A stretch of DNA of 64,000 bases, taken from the NCBI GenBank assembly GCA_963760435.1, contig CAVXDE010000017.1, positions 62,001 to 126,000 on the forward strand, in the 5' to 3' direction. The position numbers and the translations under genes were made by a program. A model generated the notes under the pieces. That model ran no database searches and had not been told where the DNA came from. It saw nothing but the letters and a program-made list of their open reading frames with translations. Origin of the DNA: JAFAXD01 sp963760435 (GTDB lineage Bacteria > Pseudomonadota > Alphaproteobacteria > Rhizobiales > Xanthobacteraceae). Shown here piece after piece: positions 18,034 to 27,633 of the stretch. The stretch's first letter is position 1; each line of letters starts with the position of its first letter.

Positions 18034-19288
18034 GCCATTTTCCAAGCGCGCCGGCGATCCGCGCCTGTCGGCCGAGGCCATCCAGCGCACCCTGTTCGGC
18101 AAGTTCATGTCCATCCAGGAAGGCCTTGTTCTGGTCGTGCAGCCGCCGGCCGTGCAGGGCATAGGCAATGCTGGCGGCTTTCGCATGATGATCGAAGACC
18201 GGACCGGCGCCGGACCCGCCGCCCTGCAGGGCGCTGCCTACGCCATGATGGGCAAGGCGGCGCAGACACCCGGGCTGGTACAGGTCTTCTCGCTGTTCGA
18301 AAACCAGACGCCGCAGGTCTACCTGGAGATCGATCGGGTCAAGGCCGAGCTGCTCGGCATCAACCTGCCGGACGTGTTCAACACGCTGCAGACTTACATC
18401 GGCTCGTCCTACGTCAACGACTTCAATTTGTTTGGTCGTACGTTCCGGGTGCAGGCGCAGGCCGCGAGCCCGTATCGCCTTGATCCGCAGGACGTGCTGA
18501 ATCTGCGGGTGCGCACAGCTTCTGGTACGACGGCGCCGCTCGGCTCGTTCACCACAGTGCGGGATATAGCGGGCCCGTACCGCATGCCGCGCTACAACAT
18601 CTATCCGGCGGCTGAGCTCGACGGGCAGGCCGCGCCTGGCTACTCGCAAGGCCAGGCAATCGCCATCATGGAGCAGCTCGCCAAGCAGGTTTTGCCGGAA
18701 GGCTTCAAGTTCGAGTGGACCACGCTTGCGTTCCAGCAGATCCGCGCCGGCAATACCGCGGCGTTTGCGTTTGGGCTGGGCGTGGTGTTCGTGTTCCTGG
18801 TGCTGGCCGCGCAGTTCGAGAGCCTGACCTTGCCGCTCGCCGTCGTGCTGATCGTGCCCATGTGTCTGGTCTCGGCCATCATTGGCGTGCTGCTGCGCGG
18901 CCAGGACAACAACATCCTCACCCAGGTCGGCTTCATCGTACTCATCGCGCTCGCCGCCAAGAATGCAATCCTGATCGTCGAGTTCGCGCGCCAGCTCGAA
19001 GACGAAGGCCGCAATCGCGCCGCGGCGGCCGTCGAGGCGGCGCACTTGCGCTTTCGCCCGATCCTCATGACCTCGCTCGCCTTCATCTTCGGCGTGGTGC
19101 CGCTGGTCTGGTCAGAAGGGGCCGGCTCCGAGCTGCGCCAGACCCTGGGCACCACCGTATTCGCGGGTATGATCGGTGTGACCATCTTCGGCCTGATCTT
19201 CACGCCGGTATTCTACGTGCTCAGCCGGCGCTTGGCGCGGGACGGGCGCAAGCCGGCCGCGACGCAATCGCCGCAGCCGGCGGAGTAG
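17855..19288 (+). pseudogene. RND multidrug efflux permease, C-terminal part of the frameshifted gene
   Basis: Continuation of the AcrB-like permease in another frame. Homologous residues begin near 17880 (PAGASLARTDAVTRRVSDIA) and run through the second porter domain to TM helices with VGFIVLIALAAKNAILIVEFARQ, the paralogous half of the proton-translocating bundle, and FTPVFYVLSRRLARDG. An independent start is unlikely, since the fragment would open in the middle of the second pore domain. Every family feature on both sides of the shift is intact, so decay looks very recent if it is real. Confidence 0.85.
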
Positions 19289-19303
19289 TGCTAAACTAAA
19301 AGC

Positions 19304-19879
19304 ATGACGAGCATCACGGCCGACACACCCGCGCGCATCATCCGCTGGCACTATCTCTGGTACGCCGCGCTGGCGCTCGTGGTGATGGTGTTTGCCATCC
19401 TCAGCGGGAACCGCTGGTTCCTCAACTTCGTGCATGTCCTGTGCGGCGTGATGTGGACCGGCATCGACCTGTTCATGGGGTTCATTGTCGGTCCGATCTT
19501 GCGCCGGGTGCCGCTTGCGGCGCGCCGCGAGGTGATCGTCCGCCTCGTGCCGAAGACGCTGTTCCTGATGCCGACCTTGTCGATCATCACCGGCACCACC
19601 GGCTGGTTCCTGGCGAAGCAGCTTGGGTTCCTCGATCTCGGCTGGCCCGAATACGGCTGGGTCGTTGCGGCGCTCGTGCTGGTGACACTCATGGCCGTGC
19701 AGGGCACCGGGTATCTATTACCCACCAACCTGTGGGTTTGTTTCCAGCTGCAGAAACCCAATCCCGATCATGAGAAGGTCGGCCGCATCATGCGCAACTA
19801 TTTCTGGGCGGTCGCCAGCCAGGGGGCCATGCAAGTGGTGACCCTGATCATCATGGCCCGGTTCGTGGCCGGCATCTGA
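19304..19879 (+). CDS. Integral membrane protein, about five TM segments
   Basis: 191 residues. Hydrophobic stretches around YLWYAALALVVMVFAIL, VHVLCGVMWTGIDLFMGFIVG, LFLMPTLSIITGTTGWFLA, YGWVVAALVLVTLMAVQG and AMQVVTLIIMARF. His residues within the helices (VHVLCGVMWTG) recall CopD/DUF2269-like proteins, which may bind heme or copper, but I cannot assign a family firmly. It lies 15 bp after the RND permease and 112 bp before a cytochrome c gene. Confidence 0.65.
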   Translation: MTSITADTPARIIRWHYLWYAALALVVMVFAILSGNRWFLNFVHVLCGVMWTGIDLFMGFIVGPILRRVPLAARREVIVRLVPKTLFLMPTLSIITGTTGWFLAKQLGFLDLGWPEYGWVVAALVLVTLMAVQGTGYLLPTNLWVCFQLQKPNPDHEKVGRIMRNYFWAVASQGAMQVVTLIIMARFVAGI

Positions 19880-19991
19880 TTGTGAATGGTCGGGCATCCG
19901 GCTCGGGTCTGGGGAATAACCATTCCGTGGGGGTGTTTGCGTCCAGGCGGTATTGTATCTTGAGTGCATCAAACCCGGGAGGCCGAACCAA

Positions 19992-20456
19992 ATGATACGT
20001 ACCCTGATATCAGCGTCTGTGCTTGCGGTTGGACTCGTTGCGGCGTTCGCGCAATCGGACCCGATCGCGCAGCGCAAGGAATTGATGACGCTGAACGGCA
20101 AAGGGTTCTATGGTGACATCAATCGCATGGTGCGCGGGCAGGCGCCCTATGACCAAGCCAAGGTTAATGCGGCATTCGACCAAATCATTTCGTCTGCCAA
20201 GACATTGCCGACGCTCTATCCGGATAACGCAAAACCTGGCGCAAAGACGAGCGCGCCGCCTGAGGACAAATACAGCGCGTCCCCCAAAGTCTGGGAGAAC
20301 AAGGCCGACTTCGAAGCCAAGAACGCAAACCTGGTCCAGGTCGTCACATCGGTCCGCGGCAATGTGAAAGATCTCGACTCGCTTAAAGTCGCTGCTGACC
20401 AGGTCGGGAAGGCGTGTGACGCCTGCCACGACACATATCGGCTTCGCGCTAACTGA
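19992..20456 (+). CDS. Class II cytochrome c (c'/c556-like)
   Basis: 154 residues. Sec signal peptide MIRTLISASVLAVGLVAAFAQ, then a four-helix-bundle-like domain with the single heme site CDACH close to the C terminus (about residues 142-146). A C-terminal CxxCH is the hallmark of class II cytochromes, which work in the periplasm as electron carriers or gas-binding proteins. The start ATG directly precedes the signal peptide. A strong terminator follows, so the gene probably ends a transcript. Confidence 0.9.
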   Translation: MIRTLISASVLAVGLVAAFAQSDPIAQRKELMTLNGKGFYGDINRMVRGQAPYDQAKVNAAFDQIISSAKTLPTLYPDNAKPGAKTSAPPEDKYSASPKVWENKADFEAKNANLVQVVTSVRGNVKDLDSLKVAADQVGKACDACHDTYRLRAN

Positions 20457-20477
20457 CGCTCTTTCCCGAGCCGTTTT

Positions 20478-20505
20478 GCCCGCCGGACCTGTCCGGCGGG
20501 CTTTT
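20478..20505 (+). terminator. Rho-independent terminator
   Basis: Perfect 11-bp stem GCCCGCCGGAC (20478-20488) and GTCCGGCGGGC (20491-20501), tiny loop, then TTTT. It lies 21 bp after the cytochrome c556 stop codon and insulates it from the diheme cytochrome gene downstream. Confidence 0.9.
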
Positions 20506-20647
20506 CATTGCGCCGCGCCGACGTTGAGTTTCTGGAATAAAATGCCGCCACCCGGAGTCCTGGTATGAGATTCGTACGCCGGGTTCTGGCAAGTACTGTA
20601 ACAGCGGCCATACTTCAGCGCGCTCTCGATTCCGAAGGAGGACACCG

Positions 20648-21565
20648 TTGTTGCGCAAAGTGTTGATGGCGCTCGCAGCCCTGCTGATCGTCGGGTTTGC
20701 GGTCTTCTGGATCGTAACCATCCCGGCTGTGATCCCGGCGAGTGCGCTTGCCTCGCGCACTCCTGATCTCGCCAACGGCAAGGTGATGTTCTATGCGGGC
20801 GGCTGCGCGTCCTGCCACGCCACGCCCGGCCAGCAGGATCCGACCCATCTCGGCGGTGGGCTGCCGCTCGTGTCGCCATTCGGCACGTTCTATCCACCCA
20901 ACATCTCGCCCGACCGCAAGGACGGGATCGGCGCCTGGAGCGAGGCGGACTTCGTCACCGCATTGCTGAAAGGCACATCGCCGGACGGCCAGCACTACTA
21001 TCCGGCTTTCCCTTATCCGTCCTACCAGCACATCAAGCTCGATGACGCGCGCGACCTGTTCGCCTATTTGCACACGCTGCCCGCCGTTTCCGGCCAGGCG
21101 CCGCCGCATCAGTTGCCGCTGCCATTCCGTTGGCGCCGGCTGATTGGCGGCTGGGATTTCCTGTTTCTGGACGGCAAGCCGTTCACGCCTGATCCGAGCA
21201 AATCGGCGCAGTGGAACCGCGGCGCCTATCTGGTCAATGGCCCGGGGCACTGCGCCGAATGCCACAGCCCCCGCAACATTCTGGGCGCAATCGAGACTGA
21301 CAAGCGTTTCGCCGGTGGGCCGGACCTGTCGGGTAAAGGGTGGGTCCCCAACATCACCCAGAAGGGCCTCGGTGACTGGAGCGAGGAGGACATCGCCTAC
21401 CTGCTCGAGACCGGCCACACCCCGGACGGCGATTCGGTCGGCGGCAGCATGACGGAGGTGATCCGCAACACGTCGCAACTTCCGGGGCCGGACCGCGAGG
21501 CGATCGCGGTCTATCTCAAGTCATTGCCGCCGGTGGAAGGCCCGCCTCGTCCGAAAGTGAACTGA
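20648..21565 (+). CDS. Membrane-anchored diheme cytochrome c
   Basis: 305 residues. An N-terminal anchor or signal (VLMALAALLIVGFAVFWIV) is followed by two cytochrome c domains with heme sites C53-ASC-H57 and C202-AEC-H206. This resembles the cytochrome subunits of membrane-bound alcohol or gluconate dehydrogenases, but no dehydrogenase gene is adjacent, so the partner is unknown. The start is a TTG: an exact AAGGAGG at 20635-20641 sits 6 bp upstream and no ATG lies nearby. It has its own transcript, isolated by the terminator upstream. Confidence 0.88.
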   Translation: MLRKVLMALAALLIVGFAVFWIVTIPAVIPASALASRTPDLANGKVMFYAGGCASCHATPGQQDPTHLGGGLPLVSPFGTFYPPNISPDRKDGIGAWSEADFVTALLKGTSPDGQHYYPAFPYPSYQHIKLDDARDLFAYLHTLPAVSGQAPPHQLPLPFRWRRLIGGWDFLFLDGKPFTPDPSKSAQWNRGAYLVNGPGHCAECHSPRNILGAIETDKRFAGGPDLSGKGWVPNITQKGLGDWSEEDIAYLLETGHTPDGDSVGGSMTEVIRNTSQLPGPDREAIAVYLKSLPPVEGPPRPKVN

Positions 21566-21681
21566 CGTTCCGCGGCTGCCCACAAAACGCGCAGTATCAG
21601 ACACAAGTCGTAGGCCGAAGCCGCTTATTTTCCCTAGACCCGCATCCCACGCATGCTAACCATGCGGTGGGAGGGAACCCA

Positions 21682-22437
21682 ATGAGCGACGAGGTCATCC
21701 TCGCGACCGAGAACCTGACGAAGGAATTTGCCGGGTTTGTCGCGGTGAACGGGGTCGACCTCAAAGTCGGGCGCGGCACGATCCACGCGCTCATCGGACC
21801 CAATGGGGCCGGCAAGACAACCTGCTTCAATCTGCTGACAAAATTCCTGCGGCCGAGCCGCGGCCGTATCGTCTACAAGGGACGCGACATCACCGCGATG
21901 GCGCCGGCTGATGTGGCGCGGCTTGGCCTCGTGCGTTCGTTCCAGATCTCGGCGGTGTTTCCTCACCTCACGGTGCTTGAGAATGTGCGCATCGCGCTGC
22001 AGCGCAAGCGCGGCGGCTCCTACGATTTCTGGCGCTCCAAGCGCGTGCTCGACCGTTTCAATGAGACCGCAGAGCGATTGCTCGCCGACGTCGACCTCAC
22101 CACCTTCGCACAGGCGCGCGCGGCCGAACTGCCCTATGGGCGCAAACGCGCGCTCGAGATTGCCACCACGTTGGCGCTCGAGCCCGACATGCTGTTGCTC
22201 GACGAACCGATGGCCGGCATGGGACACGAGGACATCAATCGCATCAGTGCGCTGATCAAATCGGTCGCCGCGAGCCGCACCGTGCTCATGGTCGAGCACA
22301 ACCTCAGCGTGGTCGCAAACCTCTCGCATCGCATCACCGTGCTCACGCGTGGACGCGTGCTGGCCGAGGGCGACTACGCGACCGTCTCGTCCGATCCGCG
22401 TGTGCGCGAGGCCTATATGGGAACGGGCCATGCTTGA
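21682..22437 (+). CDS. livG: Branched-chain amino acid-type ABC transporter ATPase LivG
   Basis: 251 residues. Walker A GPNGAGKTT, signature region LPYGRKRALEIATTLA, Walker B LLLDEPMAGMG and H-loop VEHN. LivG-type insert present. GGAGGGA 7 bp before the ATG at 21682 sets the start. The next gene, livF, overlaps by 8 bp. The cluster livG-livF-binding protein-livH-livM is complete; the substrate of such systems may be branched-chain amino acids, amides, urea or aromatic acids. Confidence 0.93.
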   Translation: MSDEVILATENLTKEFAGFVAVNGVDLKVGRGTIHALIGPNGAGKTTCFNLLTKFLRPSRGRIVYKGRDITAMAPADVARLGLVRSFQISAVFPHLTVLENVRIALQRKRGGSYDFWRSKRVLDRFNETAERLLADVDLTTFAQARAAELPYGRKRALEIATTLALEPDMLLLDEPMAGMGHEDINRISALIKSVAASRTVLMVEHNLSVVANLSHRITVLTRGRVLAEGDYATVSSDPRVREAYMGTGHA

Positions 22438-23149
22438 TCGCCCGGCCGCGCCACTGTTGAAGATCGACGGCCTGCAGGCCTGGTACGGCGAGTTGCACGT
22501 CCTGCACGGCGTGAGCTTCGAGGTCTTCCCCGGCGAGGTCGTCACGTTGCTCGGCCGCAACGGTGCCGGCAAGACGACCACCTTGAAGTCGATCATGGGG
22601 ATCATCGGCGCGCGCACCGGATCGGTGCGCTACGAGACGAAGGAACTGATCGGGCTCACCAGCGATCGCATCGCGCGGCTCGGCATTGCGCTGTGCCCGG
22701 AGGAGCGCGGCATCTTTGCGAGTCTCAGCGTCAAGGAGAATTTGTTGCTGCCGCCGAAGGTGCTGCCGGACGGCCTTGAGGTCGAGCGCATTTTCGAGTT
22801 GTTCCCCAACCTGAAGGAACGGCTGTCGTCGAGCCAGGGAACAAAACTCTCCGGCGGCGAGCAGCAGATGCTCGCCATCGGCCGTATCCTGCGCACCGGC
22901 GCCCGCTTGCTGCTGCTGGATGAGCCGACCGAAGGATTAGCTCCGGTGATCATCCAGCAAATCGGCAACACGATCCGCTTGCTCAAGCAGCAGGGGTTTA
23001 CGATCCTGCTGGTCGAGCAGAACTTCCGCTTCGCCTCGACCATCGCCGACCGCTATTACGTGATGGAGCACGGGCGTATCATCGACGCCTTCGCCAACAC
23101 GCAGCTTGAGGCCAATCTCGACAAACTGCACGACTATCTGGGAGTGTAG
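22430..23149 (+). CDS. livF: Branched-chain amino acid-type ABC transporter ATPase LivF
   Basis: 239 residues. Walker A GRNGAGKTTT, signature LSGGEQQMLAIGR, Walker B LLLDEPTEGLAP, H-loop VEQN. The short LivF form without the LivG insert. Start ATG at 22430 overlaps livG, implying translational coupling. Forms the ATPase heterodimer with LivG on the cytosolic face of LivHM. Confidence 0.93.
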   Translation: MLDRPAAPLLKIDGLQAWYGELHVLHGVSFEVFPGEVVTLLGRNGAGKTTTLKSIMGIIGARTGSVRYETKELIGLTSDRIARLGIALCPEERGIFASLSVKENLLLPPKVLPDGLEVERIFELFPNLKERLSSSQGTKLSGGEQQMLAIGRILRTGARLLLLDEPTEGLAPVIIQQIGNTIRLLKQQGFTILLVEQNFRFASTIADRYYVMEHGRIIDAFANTQLEANLDKLHDYLGV

Positions 23150-23235
23150 CGGAGATCGGACAAACAGTTCAGGCGTGCCCCGGAGAGAGAGCGACGGCAC
23201 ACGCCCAAACCCGAGAGGAACCAGGGAGGACGAGA

Positions 23236-24453
23236 ATGAACTTGAACAAACTCATCGGCGCAACGGCGCTCGCCGTCGCGCTCGGATGCGGCGCGGCGCA
23301 CGCCCAATATACCGACGGCGTGATCAAGATCGGCGTGCTCAACGACATGTCGGGGCTCTACTCCGATCTATCCGGACAGGGCGCGGTGGTCGCCGCGAAA
23401 ATGGCGGTCGAGGACTTTGGTGCCGCCGCCAAGGGGATGAAGGTCGAGGTCGTCGGCGCGGATCATCAGAACAAGCCGGATGTCGGCTCGAATATCGCGC
23501 GCACCTGGTTCGATCGCGACAACGTCGATGTCATCGTCGATGTACCGACCTCGTCGGTCGCGCTCGCCGTCAATGAGATCGCGCGCGAGAAGAATAAGGT
23601 ATTCCTGGTCTCCGGCGCGGCTGCGTCCGACCTGACCGGGCCAAAATGTTCGCCCAACACGGTGCATTGGACCTACGACACCTGGGCGCTCGCCAACGGC
23701 ACCGGCAAGGCCATGGTCAAGACCGGTGGCGACACCTGGTTCTTCATCACGGCGGACTACGCCTTCGGCAAGGCGCTGGAGCGTGACACGACCGAGATCG
23801 TGCAGGCGAACGGCGGCAAGGTGCTGGGCAGCGTGCGCCATCCCTTCCCGGGCACGGATTTCTCTTCTTTCCTGCTGCAGGCGCAGGCCTCCAAGGCCAA
23901 GGTCATCGGGCTTGCCAACGCGGGCGGCGATACCATCAACGCCATCAAGCAGGCGGCCGAGTTCGGCATCACCCAGGGTGGACAGAGCCTGGCCGGACTC
24001 CTGGTGTTCATCAGCGACGTGCATGCGCTCGGTCTGCAGACCGCGCAAGGGCTGGTGCTGACCGAAGCGTTCTACTGGGATCAGAACGACGCCTCGCGCG
24101 CCTTCGCCAAGCGCTTCGCGCCGCAGTTCAAGAACAACATGCCGACCATGGTGCAGGCCGGCGTCTACGCGGCGGTGCTGCATTATCTGAAAGCGGTCGA
24201 GGCGCTCAAGAGTGATGCGGACGGCAAGGCCGTCGTCGCCAAGATGAAAGAGATGCCGACCGATGATCCGCTGTTCGGGAAAGGCACGATCCGCGCCGAC
24301 GGCCGCAAGCTACACGACATGTACTTGTTCGAGGTGAAGAAGCCGAGCGAGTCGAAGGGTGCGTGGGACTATTACAAGCTGCGCGCCACCATCCCCGCCG
24401 CCGAAGCTTTCCGTCCGATGAAGGACGGCGGCTGCCCGCTGGTGAGCGGGTGA
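23236..24453 (+). CDS. ABC transporter substrate-binding protein (Peripla_BP_6, LivK-like)
   Basis: 405 residues. Signal peptide MNLNKLIGATALAVALG to AHAQ, then the type I periplasmic-binding fold: IKIGVLNDMSGLYSDLSGQG, then DTWFFITADYAFGKALE. Family members bind amino acids, amides or aromatic acids. This subgroup is often linked to aromatic or amide uptake in rhizobia, but the ligand cannot be predicted. GGGAGG precedes the start by about 10 bp. It sits between the ATPase and permease genes. Confidence 0.92.
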   Translation: MNLNKLIGATALAVALGCGAAHAQYTDGVIKIGVLNDMSGLYSDLSGQGAVVAAKMAVEDFGAAAKGMKVEVVGADHQNKPDVGSNIARTWFDRDNVDVIVDVPTSSVALAVNEIAREKNKVFLVSGAAASDLTGPKCSPNTVHWTYDTWALANGTGKAMVKTGGDTWFFITADYAFGKALERDTTEIVQANGGKVLGSVRHPFPGTDFSSFLLQAQASKAKVIGLANAGGDTINAIKQAAEFGITQGGQSLAGLLVFISDVHALGLQTAQGLVLTEAFYWDQNDASRAFAKRFAPQFKNNMPTMVQAGVYAAVLHYLKAVEALKSDADGKAVVAKMKEMPTDDPLFGKGTIRADGRKLHDMYLFEVKKPSESKGAWDYYKLRATIPAAEAFRPMKDGGCPLVSG

Positions 24454-24500
24454 ACGTGCGATAGATCGGACGCCTCGCGGTGCGAACAACTGCGAGCGCA

Positions 24501-24655
24501 GGTTCTCCCTCCCCCCTTGTGGGGGAGGGATGGGGAGGGGGGTGGTGCAATTTGGCGACCACGGCGCGAATTCGTTCGACCCCCACCCCCGACCCCTCCC
24601 CGCACGCACCCCACGCCTCCGGCGCGGGGGCCCCGCGCGGGGAGGGGAGCGCGCT
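24501..24655 (+). repeat. G/C-rich inverted repeats between binding-protein and livH genes
   Basis: Contains a hairpin with 9-bp arms CCCTCCCCC (24507-24515) and GGGGGAGGG (24521-24529). Further G-runs up to about 24545 can pair with the C-runs from about 24580 to 24605. No T-tract follows, so it is not a classic terminator. It may stabilise the upstream mRNA end or dampen read-through into livHM. It resembles the dispersed low-complexity palindromes common in Hyphomicrobiales intergenic regions. Confidence 0.6.
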
Positions 24656-24679
24656 CTCGCGATCGGATAGGCGCGACCC

Positions 24680-25567
24680 ATGTTCCAAATCTTCGGCGTT
24701 CCCTCGCAGGCGCTGTTCGCCCAGCTCATGCTCGGGCTGGTGAACGGATCGTTCTACGCATTGCTCAGTCTCGGCCTTGCCGTGATCTTCGGCATGCTCA
24801 ACGTCATCAACTTCGCGCATGGCGCCCAGTACATGCTGGGCGCGTTCACGGCGTTTTTCCTGCTGCAATATCTCGGGCTCGACTATTGGTGGGCGCTGCT
24901 GATCGCGCCGATCGTCGTCGGCATCAGCGGCATGATCATCGAGCGGCTGTTCCTGCAATGGATCGCCAATCTCGATCACCTGTACGGACTCCTGCTCACC
25001 TTCGGCCTCGCTCTCATCGTCGAGGGCGTGTTTCGCAATTTCTTCGGCTCATCGGGCCTGCCTTACACGGTCCCGCCTGCGTTGCAGGGCGGGCGTAATC
25101 TCGGATTCATGTTCCTGCCCAATTACCGCGCCTGGGTGGTGGTGTTCTCGCTCGTGGTGTGCCTCATCACCTGGTTCCTGATCGAGCGCACCAAGCTCGG
25201 CGCCTATCTGCGCGCCGCGACCGAGAACCCGACGCTGGTGCGCGCCTTCGGCATCAACGTGCCGCGCCTGATCACGCTCACCTACGGGGTCGGCGTCGGG
25301 CTTGCGGCGCTCGCCGGCGTGATGGCGGCGCCGATCACCAATGTCAGCCCGCAAATGGGCGCAAACCTCATCATCGTGGTGTTTGCCGTGGTGGTGATCG
25401 GCGGCATGGGCTCGATCATGGGGGCGATCGTCACCGGTTTCGGGCTCGGCCTGATCGAGGGCCTGACCAAGGTCTACTATCCGGAAGCCGCCAACACCGC
25501 GATCTTCGTCATCATGGCGATCGTGTTATTGGTGCGGCCGGCCGGACTGTTCGGCAGGCGAGCTTGA
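24680..25567 (+). CDS. livH: Branched-chain amino acid-type ABC permease LivH
   Basis: 295 residues, about eight TM helices. LVNGSFYALLSLGLAVIFGMLNVINFAHG is the family signature in the N-terminal third, and ENPTLVRAFGINVPRLITL the coupling-helix region (EAA-like loop). Forms the pore with LivM. It follows a G/C-rich palindromic gap of 226 bp after the binding-protein gene and precedes livM by one base. Confidence 0.93.
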   Translation: MFQIFGVPSQALFAQLMLGLVNGSFYALLSLGLAVIFGMLNVINFAHGAQYMLGAFTAFFLLQYLGLDYWWALLIAPIVVGISGMIIERLFLQWIANLDHLYGLLLTFGLALIVEGVFRNFFGSSGLPYTVPPALQGGRNLGFMFLPNYRAWVVVFSLVVCLITWFLIERTKLGAYLRAATENPTLVRAFGINVPRLITLTYGVGVGLAALAGVMAAPITNVSPQMGANLIIVVFAVVVIGGMGSIMGAIVTGFGLGLIEGLTKVYYPEAANTAIFVIMAIVLLVRPAGLFGRRA

Positions 25568-25568
25568 C

Positions 25569-26537
25569 ATGGAATCCGCCTCAACCAAGCCGGAGGTCGC
25601 TGCGCCGCCCCTCGCTGGATACAGCGAAGCCATTGCTTTCGTCGCCATGACGCTCGCCTTCATCATCGCGCCGGCCTTCGCCTATCCGGTATTTCTGATG
25701 AAGGTTCTGTGCTTTGCGCTGTTTGCCTGCGCCTTCAACTTGCTGATCGGCTATGTGGGCTTGCTGTCGTTCGGGCACGCGTTGTTCTTCGGCTGGGCGA
25801 GCTACGTGAGCGCCCATGCGGCCAAGGTCTGGGGGCTCACGCCCGAGCTTGCGATCTTGGCCGGCACCGCGACGGCAGCCGTGCTCGGCATTGCGGTCGG
25901 CCTGTTGGCCATCCGCCGCCAGGGCATCTACTTCGCCATGATCACCCTGGCGCTGGCGCAGATGATGTTCTTCTTCGCCGTGCAGGCGCCCTTCACCCAC
26001 GGTGAGGATGGCATCCAGGCGGTGCCGCGGGGGCGCCTGTTCGGCCTGATCGATCTTTCCAACCAGACCAACATGTACGCCACGGTTCTGGTGATCTTTC
26101 TCGCCTGTTTCCTGTTGATCTATCGCATCATCAATTCGCCATTCGGCGAAGTGCTCAAAGCGATCCGCGAGAACGAGGCGCGCACGATCTCGCTCGGTTA
26201 TCACGTCAACCGCTACAAGCTCATCGCCTTCGTGTTATCGGCGACCTTTGCCGGCGTCGCCGGCGCCACCAAGGCGCTGGTGTTCCAGCTTGCCTCGCTC
26301 ACCGACGTGGATTGGCCGATGTCGGGCGAAGTGGTGTTGATGACGCTGGTCGGCGGGCTCGGCACGGTGTTCGGACCGGTGGTCGGCGCGAGCTTCATGG
26401 TGACGTTGGAGAACTATCTCACCACCATCGGCCAGTGGGTGTTCGTGGTGCAGGGCGTGATCTTCGTCGTCTGCGTCATGGTGTTTCGTCGCGGCATCAT
26501 CGGGGAGCTTGCGCGGCTCGCGCGCATTCGGTTGTAA
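25569..26537 (+). CDS. livM: Branched-chain amino acid-type ABC permease LivM
   Basis: 322 residues, about nine to ten TM helices. NLLIGYVGLLSFGHALFFG and ENEARTISLGYHVNRYKLIAF are typical LivM motifs. Begins one base after the livH stop and is the last gene of the transporter operon. Confidence 0.93.
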   Translation: MESASTKPEVAAPPLAGYSEAIAFVAMTLAFIIAPAFAYPVFLMKVLCFALFACAFNLLIGYVGLLSFGHALFFGWASYVSAHAAKVWGLTPELAILAGTATAAVLGIAVGLLAIRRQGIYFAMITLALAQMMFFFAVQAPFTHGEDGIQAVPRGRLFGLIDLSNQTNMYATVLVIFLACFLLIYRIINSPFGEVLKAIRENEARTISLGYHVNRYKLIAFVLSATFAGVAGATKALVFQLASLTDVDWPMSGEVVLMTLVGGLGTVFGPVVGASFMVTLENYLTTIGQWVFVVQGVIFVVCVMVFRRGIIGELARLARIRL

Positions 26538-26623
26538 AGCCTCCCACAATTGCATGCCTCGCATGCCTTTTCCGGCCGGGCGTGCCGTGCCAAGACGTTT
26601 TGTCAATCCCCGCACCCCTGTCC

Positions 26624-27547
26624 ATGAACGTCCCTTACGCGATCGCGATCAAGCTTGCCTCGGTGCTGCTGCTCTCGCTGATGAGCGCGCTCATCCGCGC
26701 GGCCGGGGCCAAGTTTCCCGTCGGCGAGATCGTGTTCTTCCGCAGCGCCTTTGCGATCCTGCCAGTGGTCATCATCTACGCGGCGCGCGGGCATCTGCTG
26801 GCGGCGATCAGCACCGCCCGTCCCTTCGGCCATCTCGGCCGCGGCGTGATGGGCATCATGTCGATGTTTCTCAACTTCGCCGCGCTCGCCCGCCTGCCGC
26901 TGATGGACGCGACCGCGATTTCCTTCGCGGCGCCGCTGATCACCGTGGTGCTCGCCGCACTGCTGCTCAGCGAGCATGTGCGCGCCTATCGCTGGACTGC
27001 GGTGAGCCTCGGCTTCGTTGGCGTGCTGGTCATGCTGTGGCCCTATCTCGACATCGGCGGTCTGTTCTACGCGGGCGAGGCCCGCACCGTCGGTGCGATC
27101 TGCGCCATGATCGCCTGCTTCACCAACGCCGGCACGGTGATCCAGACCCGGCGGCTGACCGACAGCGAGACCACCTCGGCCATCGTGTTCTACTTCTCGC
27201 TGATCTGCGCCTTGGCCGGCCTCGTCACCTTGCCGTTCGGGTGGGTGATGCCGAGCTGGATCGAACTCACCGGCCTGGTGATGATCGGCGTGCTCGGCGG
27301 GCTCTCGCACCTGATGCTCACCGAGAGCTACCGCTATGCGCCGGCCTCGGTGGTGGCGCCGTTCGACTACACCGCGATGATCTGGGCGTTTCTGTTCGGC
27401 TTTGCGCTGTTCGGCGAACTGCCCAGTGCGTTCGTATTCGTGGGCGCCGCGATCGTCGTCGCCTCGGGGCTCTTCATCATCTGGCGCGAGCGCCGGCTCG
27501 GTCTGGAACGCATCCGGACGCCGGCCAGTCTGCCGGCAGGCGAGTAA
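26624..27547 (+). CDS. EamA/DMT-superfamily transporter
   Basis: 307 residues with ten predicted TM helices in two EamA halves (FFRSAFAILPVVIIYAARG in the first; VVAPFDYTAMIWAFLFGFALFGE in the second). Family members export amino acids or other metabolites, or import riboflavin-like compounds; the substrate here is unknown. Start ATG at 26624 directly precedes TM1. It lies 86 bp after livM and could be co-transcribed or independent. Confidence 0.88.
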   Translation: MNVPYAIAIKLASVLLLSLMSALIRAAGAKFPVGEIVFFRSAFAILPVVIIYAARGHLLAAISTARPFGHLGRGVMGIMSMFLNFAALARLPLMDATAISFAAPLITVVLAALLLSEHVRAYRWTAVSLGFVGVLVMLWPYLDIGGLFYAGEARTVGAICAMIACFTNAGTVIQTRRLTDSETTSAIVFYFSLICALAGLVTLPFGWVMPSWIELTGLVMIGVLGGLSHLMLTESYRYAPASVVAPFDYTAMIWAFLFGFALFGELPSAFVFVGAAIVVASGLFIIWRERRLGLERIRTPASLPAGE

Positions 27548-27618
27548 CGCATGTCCCGGAAAAAGCCTGCCCTGCACTTGATGCGGGGTGGCTACCGGTT
27601 TTCTAAAAAGGACATGCG
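27548..27618. repeat. Palindromic intergenic repeat (CGCATGTCC family)
   Basis: Inverted arms CGCATGTCC (27548-27556) and GGACATGCG (27610-27618) flank a CCGGAAAAA and CCGGTTTTC pair, a layout related to the second palindrome at 8701-8747. It sits between convergent genes, where its RNA hairpin could end transcription from both sides. Confidence 0.6.
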
Positions 27619-27633
27619 CAAAAGATATCTCCC

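Noticed and set aside
14623..18186. Open frame of almost 1200 codons on the minus strand opposite the RND genes
   Set aside because: Its residues are mostly Arg, Asp, His and Gly with no domain pattern; it mirrors codon bias of the RND adaptor and permease on the plus strand.
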